Positions 54,046-63,035 are shown, counted from the first letter of the stretch. The stretch: 64,000 nucleotides of DNA from Saprospiraceae bacterium (GCA_016716185.1 JADJWV010000002.1:248001-312000); one strand, 5' to 3'. Made by a program: numbers and translations. The notes: generated by a model not told the origin, from the sequence alone.

Positions 54046-55291
54046 ACGAAATCAAGGTTCCAAACACATAGAGACTGCATCCGATTTGTGTTCCCAAGGT
54101 ATATTCTACCAGAAAAGAAGTCAACAGGATCAATTGTACTGAAAAAACAAGCGGATGTTGAAACCAGGCTTTTTGAAAAGCACTGTGCCAGATAATTGAT
54201 AAAAGGCTCAATAAGCCAAATATACCCGTAAATGCCCAGGTAAATATGAATTGGTTATGTGGTAATTTAAAATCAGGATGGTTCAGACATTCCTGATAGA
54301 CATTGGCAGTTGCAGTATTCAAATCTCCCATCCCAAATCCAAAAAATGTTTCCTGCTTGATCATTTCAATCCCCATAACAATAGAAACCCATCGTTCGAT
54401 ATCGGAATAATTCAACCATTTTCCACGGCTGAATTCGCCAATTTGCCACCAACTGTAATAGAATTTTTGTTGAAGGCTTGGAAATATTTGAAAGCACATC
54501 AACATCACAACAATCAGGAGTGCAAGGGTTATAAACTTCGATTTCCAGTTCCATTTTGGAATCCCGAAAAGAATATATGCAAATAGGGCCATGTACATGG
54601 CGATCAATCCCGTTTTTGCGCTAAGCAAATGGTTAAAAGCGAAAAAATAAAGAAAGAGAATAAATATGGCGGCGTTATTGATTTTACTTTTTGAGTTTCC
54701 AATAAAAAATGCATGAAGACAAATCAACGATGAAATGGCAATCATCATGCTGTAACGAATGTGCGAAATATGGGTGACAAATGGTTTTCCTTTCAGCAGT
54801 TGTAAATTGTAGGTTTCAGAATGCCGAAAATAATCTGCAAGGATGAAAATCGAACTGCCAAAGCAGCTCAGGATAAAAATGAAAAGCACCCATCTGATAA
54901 TCCAATTATTCAAATAGGGATGTAAAAGAAATACAAATGGTAACAGCAGGAAGGGGAGCATCATCCTGCTGAACCAAATCCAGTCTTTTAATTGGTCCGA
55001 CCAATAAATACTCATCACATGTGCAGAGAAAAACAAGATCATAGATAACAGCAATGGTTCCTTAAAAACCTTTCCCAGATCTACCTTCCAGGTTGAGTTT
55101 AGGCTGGGTACAAATTTTGATCCGGTGTGTATGAAAGGGATCAACAAGCTGAGTATAATAACGCTATTTGAAACAAGAAATACCGACCAGCTGATACCCC
55201 AGGCAAACAGACTCAAGCCTACGAAAAAGATCCAATGACAGAGCTTCCAGTCAGCCGTATTTATTCTCCAATCAGACATTAGTAGCTTCAT
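53969..55291 (-). CDS. O-antigen ligase (Wzy/WaaL superfamily)-like membrane protein
   Basis: 440 residues, about ten or eleven membrane helices, with a large loop before the last helices containing GFGMGDLNTATANVYQECLNHPDFKLPHNQFI, typical of O-antigen ligase domains (Wzy_C). Members join O-antigen to lipid A-core or polymerise glycan repeats on the periplasmic side. The last ~20 residues (REAESGKLKAGSEKLKA-type) are encoded entirely by the CGCTTT repeat and are charged, low-complexity and probably not part of the original fold. M5 is an equally good start. Divergent from pheS. Confidence 0.87.
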   Translation of the reverse strand: MKLLMSDWRINTADWKLCHWIFFVGLSLFAWGISWSVFLVSNSVIILSLLIPFIHTGSKFVPSLNSTWKVDLGKVFKEPLLLSMILFFSAHVMSIYWSDQLKDWIWFSRMMLPFLLLPFVFLLHPYLNNWIIRWVLFIFILSCFGSSIFILADYFRHSETYNLQLLKGKPFVTHISHIRYSMMIAISSLICLHAFFIGNSKSKINNAAIFILFLYFFAFNHLLSAKTGLIAMYMALFAYILFGIPKWNWKSKFITLALLIVVMLMCFQIFPSLQQKFYYSWWQIGEFSRGKWLNYSDIERWVSIVMGIEMIKQETFFGFGMGDLNTATANVYQECLNHPDFKLPHNQFIFTWAFTGIFGLLSLLSIIWHSAFQKAWFQHPLVFSVQLILLTSFLVEYTLGTQIGCSLYVFGTLISWAWIRSLKREAESGKLKAGSEKLKA

Positions 55292-55317
55292 TACTTAAAA
55301 TACCAGAGTTTGAGGTT

Positions 55318-55325
55318 TAACTTTG
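55318..55325 (+). promoter_or_regulatory. Putative -7 element for pheS
   Basis: TAACTTTG matches TAnnTTTG, 18 bases before the pheS ATG. No TTG lies at the expected -33 spacing. Confidence 0.45.
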
Positions 55326-55343
55326 CCGCGAAAAATAATAAAA

Positions 55344-56366
55344 ATGTCGTCAGACAGGTTTGCAGAAGTAGAACGTTTGATCGAAGAAATAAATTCTTTC
55401 GAAATTCAGGATACGGCTTCGATGGAAGCGTTCAGACTGCTTTATTTGGGAACTAAGAACAAGATCAAACCCCTTTTTTCATCATTGGGGCAGATAGAGA
55501 ATGACAGAAAACGAGAGTTCGGGCAACTTCTGAATCGAGCCAAGACCCTGGCAGAGGAAAAATTTGAGCAATCTCAGCAAAGCCTGTCCGGCTCTACAGT
55601 TCAAAATTTGGAAATTCCGGATCTGAGTCTTCCGCCGGTTCAATTGAATAAAGGCAGGAGACATCCGATTTCACAAGCCATGGACAGAATTGTAGAAATA
55701 TTTTCGAAAATTGGTTTTGAGGTGGTCGAGGATAGGGAGATTGAGGATGATTGGCATAATTTCTCTGCCTTAAATACCCCTGAAGACCATCCGGCTCGCG
55801 ATATGCAGGATACATATTACCTGAAAGATTTCGGTGGATTGCTTTTGCGTACACACACCTCCTCGGTTCAATCCAGGTTCATGAGTCAGAATAAACCTCC
55901 CATACGCATCCTTGCTCCTGGACGGGTATATCGCAATGAAACTATTTCTGCCCGGTCTCATTGTCAATTTCATCAGGTCGAAGGTTTGTACATCGATAAA
56001 AGAATTTCAATGGCCGACCTGAAACAAACCCTGCTTTTTTATGCCCGCGAAATGTACGGTCCGGATGTGCAAATGAGACTCAGACCCTCGTATTTTCCTT
56101 TCACTGAGCCTTCTGCGGAAATGGATATTTACTGGGGGCTGAAAGACGAAACCGATTACCGGATCACTAAAGGCACCGGATGGTTGGAAATTCTCGGGTG
56201 TGGAATGGTAGATCCTGCAGTACTTGAAAATTGCGGAATTGATCCGCAGATATATTCTGGCTTTGCTTTTGGTATGGGCATTGAACGGCAGGCGATGTTG
56301 CAACATAAAATCCCCGACATCCGGTATTTCTTTGAAAACGATACCAGATTTTTAAACCAGTTTTAA
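55344..56366 (+). CDS. pheS: Phenylalanine-tRNA ligase alpha subunit
   Basis: 340 residues from the ATG at 55344; an in-frame TTG 21 bases earlier lies within the promoter motif. The N-terminal coiled coil (residues ~1-100) precedes the class II core: HPISQAMDRIVEIFSKIGFEVVEDREIEDDWHNF, motif 2 GRVYRNETISARSHCQFHQVEGLYI, and motif 3 GFAFGMGIERQAML. With PheT it charges tRNA-Phe. pheT is not adjacent; hisS follows 22 bases later, so two synthetase genes form one short operon. Confidence 0.97.
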   Translation: MSSDRFAEVERLIEEINSFEIQDTASMEAFRLLYLGTKNKIKPLFSSLGQIENDRKREFGQLLNRAKTLAEEKFEQSQQSLSGSTVQNLEIPDLSLPPVQLNKGRRHPISQAMDRIVEIFSKIGFEVVEDREIEDDWHNFSALNTPEDHPARDMQDTYYLKDFGGLLLRTHTSSVQSRFMSQNKPPIRILAPGRVYRNETISARSHCQFHQVEGLYIDKRISMADLKQTLLFYAREMYGPDVQMRLRPSYFPFTEPSAEMDIYWGLKDETDYRITKGTGWLEILGCGMVDPAVLENCGIDPQIYSGFAFGMGIERQAMLQHKIPDIRYFFENDTRFLNQF

Positions 56367-56388
56367 ATAATTTGGAAGCAGATCTGTC

Positions 56389-57729
56389 ATGAAAAAAGCT
56401 ACGCTGGCCAAAGGAACAAGAGATTTTCTGCCACTACAATCCAGGAGGAGGAAATTTATTTTTGAGACCATAGAAAAGCATTTTGTGCTGTATGGTTACC
56501 AGCCTCTTGAAACACCGGCCATGGAAAATCTGGAAACACTCATGGGTAAATATGGCGACGAGGGCGATAAACTTTTATTTAAAATTTTGAACAGTGGTGA
56601 TTTTCTCAAATCAGTCGACGAAGAATCTCTAAGCTCAAAGGATGTCAATAAACTCGCGAACACAATCTGCGAAAAAGGTTTGCGGTACGATTTGACTGTA
56701 CCTTTTGCAAGAGTGGTTGCCATGAATCAAAATGAAATTCATTTTCCTTTTAAGCGATATCAGATCCAGCCGGTCTGGAGGGCAGACAGGCCACAACGTG
56801 GGAGATACCGTGAATTTTATCAGTGCGATGCCGATGTAGTTGGATCCCGATCCTTGCTCTACGAAGCCGAACTGATTCAGATTTACGATAAGGTCTTTGC
56901 AGAGTTAGGGATACCGGTCAACATCCATTTGAATCATAGGAGCATTCTGGAGGGTATTGCAATGGAAGCCGGTATTCCGGAGAAGTTTATGGAAATGACA
57001 ATTGAGATTGATAAATTGGACAAAACCGGACCCGAAGCTTTGTTTAATGCACTAAAAGGAATGGGAGCAAGCCAGGCAAAATGCGAATGGATCCTGTCTG
57101 TGCTCAATAATAAAAATCTCGATGATCTTTGTTGCAATGAAGTTGCAGACAAGGGAGTTTCGGAAATTAAAGAAGTCTTGGAATTTAATAAAAATTACAA
57201 GGGGCATAACGCATTAGTATTTGATCCTGCTTTAGCCCGGGGTTTAAGCTATTATACAGGTTGTATTTTTGAAGTAAAGCCCAATAACTTTCAAATGGGA
57301 AGTTTGGGTGGTGGAGGGAGGTATGACGATCTCACAGCAGTTTTTGGATTGAAAGGAGTATCCGGTGTCGGAATTTCATTTGGGGCTGACCGCATTTACG
57401 ACGTTTTGTCTGAATTGAATTTATTTCCATCCAGGTTGGGTAAAGAGCCTATGGCCTTATTTTGTGCATTGGATCAGGAATCCTTGCAATGTGCATTTGA
57501 GCAAGCGGGGATATTGAGAACTGCTGGTATACCCGTAGAAGTTTTTCCCGAGGCCCAGAAGCTCAAGAAACAATTTCAACATGCCGAAAAACTAGCAGTC
57601 CCTTATGTTATAATTATTGGAGAAGAGGAAGTGAAAATGCAATCGGTAAACCTGAAAAATCAGTCCAATGGCGAGCAATCCGTCCTTAAATTTTCAGAAC
57701 TCATTGAGTTTTTTGTTAAAATGCTGTAA
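56389..57729 (+). CDS. hisS: Histidine-tRNA ligase
   Basis: 446 residues. Class II core: KGTRDFLPLQSRRRKFIFETI, RYDLTVPFARVVAMN (with the histidine-binding site), RYQIQPVWRADRPQRGRYREFYQCDADVVG (motif 2), histidine motif ARGLSYYTGCIFEV, and motif 3 GVGISFGADRIYD. The C-terminal ~90 residues are the anticodon-binding domain. A small insertion, LLFKILNSGDFLKSVDEESLSS, is as in other Bacteroidota. It follows pheS by 22 bases. Confidence 0.97.
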   Translation: MKKATLAKGTRDFLPLQSRRRKFIFETIEKHFVLYGYQPLETPAMENLETLMGKYGDEGDKLLFKILNSGDFLKSVDEESLSSKDVNKLANTICEKGLRYDLTVPFARVVAMNQNEIHFPFKRYQIQPVWRADRPQRGRYREFYQCDADVVGSRSLLYEAELIQIYDKVFAELGIPVNIHLNHRSILEGIAMEAGIPEKFMEMTIEIDKLDKTGPEALFNALKGMGASQAKCEWILSVLNNKNLDDLCCNEVADKGVSEIKEVLEFNKNYKGHNALVFDPALARGLSYYTGCIFEVKPNNFQMGSLGGGGRYDDLTAVFGLKGVSGVGISFGADRIYDVLSELNLFPSRLGKEPMALFCALDQESLQCAFEQAGILRTAGIPVEVFPEAQKLKKQFQHAEKLAVPYVIIIGEEEVKMQSVNLKNQSNGEQSVLKFSELIEFFVKML

Positions 57730-57865
57730 AAATCCCTCCTGGATATAAGAAAACCAGAAAGTTCTACGCTATTAGCGGACAGACTTAAATACATATTAAA
57801 AAATATCTTTATATGTATTAACATTGTATTTAGGCTGTTAACTTTTTATTTTAAGCTTATATCCG

Positions 57866-57873
57866 TATCTTTG
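57866..57873 (+). promoter_or_regulatory. Putative -7 element for the transglycosylase gene
   Basis: TATCTTTG matches TAnnTTTG. It lies 95 bases before the ATG, a longer leader than usual here. No clear -33 box. Confidence 0.45.
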
Positions 57874-57968
57874 TGATCCTTCAGATTTTAGATATAACTT
57901 TTTTGGCATATATTTAGGGAAGTTTTCTAAAGCTGAGGAAAGAGAATTGGTATAATCCTTTTCGATCC

Positions 57969-59285
57969 ATGAACAACATGAAATCCATTTTCAGTATTCT
58001 CATTGTCGTCGCATATTTCCAACATGCGTCATCCAATTCTGGAGTGGTTTCTTTATTTTCCATCGGTAACTTAAATAACAATCCTGCTGTTTTAGAAGAC
58101 CTGATCATTACCAGGCTTGAAACGATGCAATGTCTGGTTGATCCCAGGACCGACGATGATGTCATTGACCAGGTAAAAAGATTTGTTGGAAGAAACCGCA
58201 GCAGGGCTCTCGAATTGTTGCATCGAACAGAAACGTATTTTCCACTTATTGATAAAATTCTTGCTGAATACGGACTGCCTAATGAGTTGAAGTATCTTAC
58301 GATCGTAGAATCTTCATTGGTGATCAATGCAAAATCATATGCAGGTGCCGCCGGGCTTTGGCAATTGATGCCTTCAACAGCCAGAATTTTAAATCTCAGG
58401 GTGGATGATAAAATTGACCAAAGGTTGGATCCGGTTTTATCTACCCACGCAGCTGCCAAATATTTTAAGACTTTGTATGGGATGTTCAATGATTGGTCAT
58501 TGGTACTTGCTGCTTACAATTGCGGAGAATATAAGGTCAAGAGGTTGATGCAGAATTCAAATAAAAAGGACTTTTGGAGTTTGCGCAGCAGCTTACCGCG
58601 TCAAACTCAATTGTTTATTCCGGCTTTTATTGGAGCTACCTATTTTATAGAGTTTTCTGAGGAGCATGAAATGATCATTGATGAAGAGCATGTTGAATCG
58701 AAAAGGCTCACCTTCGCAAAAATTTTTAAGGAAGTCCGTTTAAAGGACCTTTATAAGAAAACAGCGATTACATCAGAAGTATTTAAATTATACAATCCGG
58801 GATATAAAAGGGCTCTCATCCCCGCGAATGTAAAAGGTTATTATGTCAGCTTACCGGATAGTCTGATGGTAGAGTTTATTGATTTTTATACGTATAGCAA
58901 TCATAGCAATAAATCCATGAGCGATGTTCAACCGCTTTTGGAGGCATCTTCATTATCCGACGCTCAAATCATTTCTTTTTGCAGACCTCAAATTAACTAT
59001 CCCGATAATATTGGTATTGTACAGGTTAATGAGCATAGCGTCGATTATAATTTCGAGCTAAAATCTATCGACGAAATTCCAATTCCGGCCATCGAAGAAC
59101 AACCTGCATATGTTTATCATATCGTTGCAGCAAGAGAGTCTCTCTACGCTATTGCAGAATACCATCAGGTCGATTTAGAAGACCTCATCAGTTGGAATGA
59201 AATAAAGCAACCAAATGCATTACTTACCGGCACCGTTCTTAAAATTCAGGTCGTACGTCAACCGCTTATAGTAAGCAATCCTTAA
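57969..59285 (+). CDS. MltD-like lytic transglycosylase with LysM
   Basis: 438 residues with a signal peptide. An SLT domain (residues ~85-240) contains the catalytic E114 in TIVESSLVINAKSYAGAAGLWQLMPSTAR and the YNCGEYKVKRLM segment of MltD-type enzymes. A single LysM (residues ~378-425: YHIVAARESLYAIAEYHQVDLEDLI) ends the protein. It cleaves the MurNAc-GlcNAc bond of peptidoglycan with formation of anhydroMurNAc, in the periplasm. The central ~130 residues are lineage-specific. It has a TAnnTTTG element upstream and is monocistronic. Confidence 0.95.
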   Translation: MNNMKSIFSILIVVAYFQHASSNSGVVSLFSIGNLNNNPAVLEDLIITRLETMQCLVDPRTDDDVIDQVKRFVGRNRSRALELLHRTETYFPLIDKILAEYGLPNELKYLTIVESSLVINAKSYAGAAGLWQLMPSTARILNLRVDDKIDQRLDPVLSTHAAAKYFKTLYGMFNDWSLVLAAYNCGEYKVKRLMQNSNKKDFWSLRSSLPRQTQLFIPAFIGATYFIEFSEEHEMIIDEEHVESKRLTFAKIFKEVRLKDLYKKTAITSEVFKLYNPGYKRALIPANVKGYYVSLPDSLMVEFIDFYTYSNHSNKSMSDVQPLLEASSLSDAQIISFCRPQINYPDNIGIVQVNEHSVDYNFELKSIDEIPIPAIEEQPAYVYHIVAARESLYAIAEYHQVDLEDLISWNEIKQPNALLTGTVLKIQVVRQPLIVSNP

Positions 59286-59454
59286 ACAATTTGTCGTCTG
59301 GGCTCGAAGAAAATTAAGAAGCATATAAGCTCTCCATAGGTATAGTGCCGCTTCCATTTTTTGTACGAAGCCAATAACCATTTATGAAGTAATGAATTTC
59401 AAATGAACAACGGATAGCCGGATGAACTGAATTCAGTTTTGACCTTATACAATC

Positions 59455-59495
59455 AAAAAAAAGAGGACCATACCCTCAGTATGATCCCCTCTTTT
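59455..59495 (-). terminator. Terminator of the hsp20 pair
   Basis: AAAAGAG(GGA)...CATAC and GTATG...(TCC)CTCTTTT form a long interrupted stem between 59457 and 59495 with a 5-nt loop. On the minus strand it is followed by a run of eight T, so it ends the hsp20 genes; with the CTCTTTT on the plus side it may also act weakly on the transglycosylase transcript. Confidence 0.85.
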
Positions 59496-59528
59496 CAACT
59501 AATCCCCGTAATTGTTTAAAAAGACGAT

Positions 59529-59957
59529 TTAAGCTATTTCAATTGTTTTGTTGGATTTCTGCTCTACCACAGATTTAGGAATTGAAATATTCAGAATTCC
59601 GTTTTCGTATTTGGCTACGATGGCATCGAATTGAACATCCTTGGGTAATTCCAGAGATCTTTTAAAACTTTGGTAACTGAATTCCCTTCTGCGATAATTG
59701 TCCTTTTCCTCATTCTTTTCTTCTCTCTTTTCAGCGGAGATCGTTAATAAATTGTTCTCCATCTGTATTTTAAAATCGCCTTTTTCTAAACCCGGCGCTG
59801 CAAGCTCGAGCCTGAATTCTTTTTCGAGTTCGAGGATGTTCATAGCCGGAGTTTGGTTGCGAAACATGGATCCACCGTTTAGTTCACCAAGATTTCTTGA
59901 AAACAAATCGTCTACGATTTGAACGAAAGGAGCAAGAGCATTGAAATTGTTTCTCAT
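59529..59957 (-). CDS. Small heat-shock protein Hsp20 (copy 2)
   Basis: 142 residues. The alpha-crystallin domain (residues ~40-130) includes LELEKEFRLELAAPGLEKGDFKIQMENNLLTISAEK and the ending KYENGILNISIPK, with IEIA-type terminal anchoring through KTIEIA. It binds unfolding proteins without ATP. It lies 26 bases downstream of another hsp20, sharing a transcript ended by the terminator at 59455. The middle has an acidic/basic EKREEKNEEKDNYRRR insert. Confidence 0.95.
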   Translation of the reverse strand: MRNNFNALAPFVQIVDDLFSRNLGELNGGSMFRNQTPAMNILELEKEFRLELAAPGLEKGDFKIQMENNLLTISAEKREEKNEEKDNYRRREFSYQSFKRSLELPKDVQFDAIVAKYENGILNISIPKSVVEQKSNKTIEIA

Positions 59958-59983
59958 ATGATTAAAATTTTATGGTTAAATAA

Positions 59984-60388
59984 TTATTTTACTTCAATTG
60001 AAATTTTTGAAATGGGCTTTTTTGCAATTTTAATGTAAAGCACACCTTGGTCGAATTTTGCATCAATGGTTTGCATGTCTAAAGCATCTCCAATTTTGAA
60101 TTCCGATTTAAATTTCCGGTCCGCGAATTCGCGATGTTTAAAGGTCATCCCTTCCCTGGACATTTTTCGTTCTGCAGTTACAGTCACCATATTTTCTTCG
60201 ATATGTAACTTGACATTTTCTTTTAAAACTCCTGGAAGTGATATTTCAATTACCAATTCATTTTCCAAAACGCGCTGATTCATCAGGGGCACATGAAAAT
60301 ATTCACGGTTAACCGGTGAATTTATTCCAGATTTTGCTGTGGTTTTACAGCTTTTGGGGGAGCAGGCATAAAAATTTGTGTACATCAT
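59984..60388 (-). CDS. Small heat-shock protein Hsp20 (copy 1, divergent)
   Basis: 134 residues. Its alpha-crystallin domain (VLENELVIEISLPGVLKENVKLHIEEN through FDQGVLYIKIAKKP) is clear, but the N-terminal arm is short and unusual, with two cysteines (YACSPKSC) and no hydrophobic stretch. Its core is only loosely like copy 2, so the two probably form different oligomers or mixed ones. Two adjacent ATGs (60386, 60383) could serve as starts. It is first of the pair. No CIRCE or sigma-32 site was seen upstream. Confidence 0.93.
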   Translation of the reverse strand: MMYTNFYACSPKSCKTTAKSGINSPVNREYFHVPLMNQRVLENELVIEISLPGVLKENVKLHIEENMVTVTAERKMSREGMTFKHREFADRKFKSEFKIGDALDMQTIDAKFDQGVLYIKIAKKPISKISIEVK

Positions 60389-60550
60389 TTTTAATATATT
60401 TTATAAACTGCTGGGATCAATTGTTGTACCAGCTGAGAAAAAATAATAATTTGTCACAATTCTTTAAATAATATATGCCATAATGACAATATATTACAAA
60501 ATAAGATGACAATTTGACATTAAATAAATTTACCTAATTCCAACTTGGCT

Positions 60551-60558
60551 TAAATTTG
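60551..60558 (+). promoter_or_regulatory. Putative -7 element for the 60.6 kb barrel gene
   Basis: TAAATTTG matches TAnnTTTG, 20 bases before the ATG. The -33 position is AT-rich without a well-placed TTG. Confidence 0.45.
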
Positions 60559-60578
60559 TATTCAAGAAATTATTTCGC

Positions 60579-61286
60579 ATGAAGATTCTTCCTAAACTTC
60601 CCATCTTGGCATTGGTGCTTTTGATCAGTTTTCAAAACGATGCATTCGCACAAGCTACCGGATTTGGCTTAAAAGCGGGACCTTCTATGGGCTTTCAAAA
60701 GTGGGGCGGAGGAAACCAATTGGACCCTTTATGGAGATGGCATGTCGCTGCATTTTTGGATTCTGAAAGCTCCGACGGTAAAAATATTTTATATGGACAC
60801 CTTGGTTATCATGTCAAAGGGGCTGCCATCCGATTCAATGCCATTTACGATATTAATGGCAACCGATATCCCGGTGCAAGTTTTGCAATGGAGTTCCACA
60901 ATCTTTCTTTTGAATTGGGCATGAAAAGATTTTTAAAAATGAAACGATGGAAACCATTTTATGCAGTTGGCCTCCGCGGAGAATATACCCTGAGTACCAA
61001 GTTTGAAGTTTATCCCGAATTGCAGGAATGGACCAAAAAATGGAATTACGGGGTAAGCTTAAGACTGGGTACCGAGTATGCAGCTAAAAAACTGGTTCAT
61101 TATGGACTTGAACTCAACATAGCTCCCGATCTTTCCAAACAAGTCTATGTCCCAGCTGCCATCAGAAGAATTGATCCCTGGACCGGGCAGGTCATTCCCG
61201 GTTACGAACAATCAACAGTGAACACAACCATTGAATTGAGCTTTTACGTAAGATTTAAAAGGATCATCATTTACGAAGACGAATAA
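60579..61286 (+). CDS. Porin-like outer-membrane beta-barrel protein
   Basis: 235 residues with a signal peptide cleaved after AFAQ. The mature part alternates strand-like segments from FGLKAGPSMGFQKWGGG to a terminal SFYVRFKRIIIYEDE; long loops are rich in Trp, Tyr and Gly. It looks like a small eight- to ten-stranded barrel of the OmpA/porin_family type, but has no OmpA peptidoglycan-binding domain. The ending IIIYEDE is not the usual aromatic-terminal strand. Role unknown. It is followed by a bidirectional terminator. Confidence 0.75.
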   Translation: MKILPKLPILALVLLISFQNDAFAQATGFGLKAGPSMGFQKWGGGNQLDPLWRWHVAAFLDSESSDGKNILYGHLGYHVKGAAIRFNAIYDINGNRYPGASFAMEFHNLSFELGMKRFLKMKRWKPFYAVGLRGEYTLSTKFEVYPELQEWTKKWNYGVSLRLGTEYAAKKLVHYGLELNIAPDLSKQVYVPAAIRRIDPWTGQVIPGYEQSTVNTTIELSFYVRFKRIIIYEDE

Positions 61287-61350
61287 GGTGTAGGGTCCTC
61301 TGGGGGGCCGCTTTTAGAGCTTTCGACCACTAGTTTGTATAGGTATAAAA

Positions 61351-61382
61351 AAAAAATGGAGCCCAAACGGACTCCATTTTTT
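61351..61382. terminator. Bidirectional rho-independent terminator
   Basis: AAAAAATGGAG (61351-61361) and CTCCATTTTTT (61372-61382) form a perfect 11-bp stem with a 10-nt loop, with A and T runs on both sides. It sits between the convergent barrel gene (ends 61286) and the haloperoxidase-type gene (ends 61404) and would stop both. Confidence 0.92.
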
Positions 61383-61403
61383 CTTATGAGCTTAAGATGC
61401 TTT

Positions 61404-62795
61404 TTACTTCTTCCAGGGAAGTTCAAGGACTTTTCTGGCTGCCAGGGTACCACAGAAATTTCCACTGTCGTAATCCATTCTAAAATGCACGCCAAGAGGC
61501 AAGCGGCTGTATGCATTTTCATTTGCGAGATCGCGGAGTGTATTAAAAGATCTTGCCCTTCCTAGAAAATCGGTTCTGTTGGCATGACAATTATCTGTAA
61601 AAGGATAACTTCCACCTACGAAGGCTTCGAGTACCGCAACACCGGCAAAACCAAAGGTTGAATGACCTGAAGGATATCCGGGAAATGGTGGCGTAAAGCC
61701 TAACCAGGGAACAGTCCAGTTGGGGTCGATAACTCTATGAATATAACTGATGGGTCTCTCCACGTTATATTTGTATTTGTTGTACCAGGAAATCACAGCA
61801 GCTTCATTGAGTGCTATACCCAACTGCGCATAGAGTACACAAGTTTTTTCTAGATCCATAGTTTCATTTTCTACGATCTGGTCAGCAATTGCAACCAATC
61901 TCGTCGGCGGACTGAAAGTCCAACCAACGCGGTCATCGCTCCAGAATTCTGCCATATGTTCCAAATCACCATTGGGCTCATTTCTAGCGAGATTGGAGAG
62001 GATATAACACTCCTTCGCATGCAGGTAATAAATGGAGCCTGTATCTGCACTGCATGGGAATGGCGCTACCAGAGCATCCATATCGCTTTGGTTTATGGCA
62101 AATCTTCTTACTTTTCCCCATTGTGGATAAAGTGCTCTGTCTGTAACAGTGAGGGGGTCTGTAGGAACCCATTCACATCCTTGAGCGTTGACGGGATCCG
62201 GATACGGGTTTAAATGGGCGTTGTGTCCTATTGGATCGGTAATCGCAAATCTCCAAATTGCAGCAGCAACTTCTTTGCCATAAGCCTCAGAATTAATGAG
62301 GATGGTTTCAACTGCATATTTTCTATAAATGGACCGGAGTTCTACTTCCTTGTTCTTTATCAAATTCATAAACTGGCGGTGATCTAAATCATTTCCACTC
62401 TTGTCTTTAAATTTGACATTTTCAAAAAATTTGTTCATCAGATATCCATAGGATGCATTGATTACCGCTGGCCAATACAAATTCTTTTGAACTTCCGGCA
62501 AATCGTTAATCCCTAATCTGTATCGTAACGACTGGTATTCGGGCATTCCTCCTAAACAGGCTTCGTATGCACTGAGGCCCAGGTAAGCTAATGCCCTCGG
62601 AGCAGGACCAGGTCTGAAAAAGGAAGCATATCGCTCTACCTCCATAAAAACATTGTTCCACTCGTGGTAAACTTCGCTATCCTGAGATTTTAGCAATTGA
62701 TTGCCTTCTTCGACGACCTCAGATTTATTACAGGAAGCAAATGTCAGCAAAACAAATGAAAAGCTGATCAGCAGCTTGTTCATGAGACTTTTCAT
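61404..62795 (-). CDS. Vanadium-dependent haloperoxidase/PAP2-type lipoprotein
   Basis: 463 residues from the ATG at 62795, opening a signal peptide with lipobox FASC22; two nearby in-frame ATGs are possible. The C-terminal half has the vanadate/phosphate site: NVERPISYIH (Arg-Pro), YPSGH378STFGFAGV and R431-LPLGVH437F. The long N-terminal helical part (RYASFFRPGPAPRALAYLGLSAYEACL) fits the bacterial haloperoxidase-like family. Whether it oxidises halides or acts as a phosphatase cannot be told. As a lipoprotein it probably faces the periplasm or the outside. The gene upstream on this strand is cphA. Confidence 0.9.
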   Translation of the reverse strand: MKSLMNKLLISFSFVLLTFASCNKSEVVEEGNQLLKSQDSEVYHEWNNVFMEVERYASFFRPGPAPRALAYLGLSAYEACLGGMPEYQSLRYRLGINDLPEVQKNLYWPAVINASYGYLMNKFFENVKFKDKSGNDLDHRQFMNLIKNKEVELRSIYRKYAVETILINSEAYGKEVAAAIWRFAITDPIGHNAHLNPYPDPVNAQGCEWVPTDPLTVTDRALYPQWGKVRRFAINQSDMDALVAPFPCSADTGSIYYLHAKECYILSNLARNEPNGDLEHMAEFWSDDRVGWTFSPPTRLVAIADQIVENETMDLEKTCVLYAQLGIALNEAAVISWYNKYKYNVERPISYIHRVIDPNWTVPWLGFTPPFPGYPSGHSTFGFAGVAVLEAFVGGSYPFTDNCHANRTDFLGRARSFNTLRDLANENAYSRLPLGVHFRMDYDSGNFCGTLAARKVLELPWKK

Positions 62796-62880
62796 ATAAA
62801 TCAACCTTTAGTTAAGTTATGTAAGTTTAAGTTTGTTTGGATATCGTTTAAAATCAGAGCGAAATTACACTTAAATTTAT

Positions 62881-63020
62881 AAATCGTCCGGAAATTGCAA
62901 TTTTCCAATCGAACATTGACAAATATTCAAAAGATAAAATGTATGTAAATATTTTTAAATAAATATTTTATACATAGAAAAAATACTACATATGATTTTT
63001 ACAACCATGCCGGACGATTT
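62881..63020. repeat. Perfect 11-bp inverted repeat flanking an AT-rich 118-base core
   Basis: AAATCGTCCGG (62881-62891) and CCGGACGATTT (63010-63020) are exact reverse complements bounding a very AT-rich segment. It occupies most of the gap between the haloperoxidase-type gene and cphA. The right arm is 16 bases past the cphA stop, so the structure would lie in its 3' transcript. It resembles a miniature inverted-repeat element, but no target duplication is obvious. Confidence 0.6.
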
Positions 63021-63035
63021 TTAATATATTTTTTT

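Noticed and set aside
53844..54195. Two overlapping plus-strand frames rich in Ser, Phe and Leu
   Set aside because: They read the CGCTTT repeat and the antisense of the O-antigen ligase.
60389..60578. CIRCE or heat-shock operator upstream of the hsp20 pair
   Set aside because: No inverted repeat resembling the CIRCE consensus and no sigma-32-like boxes could be seen.
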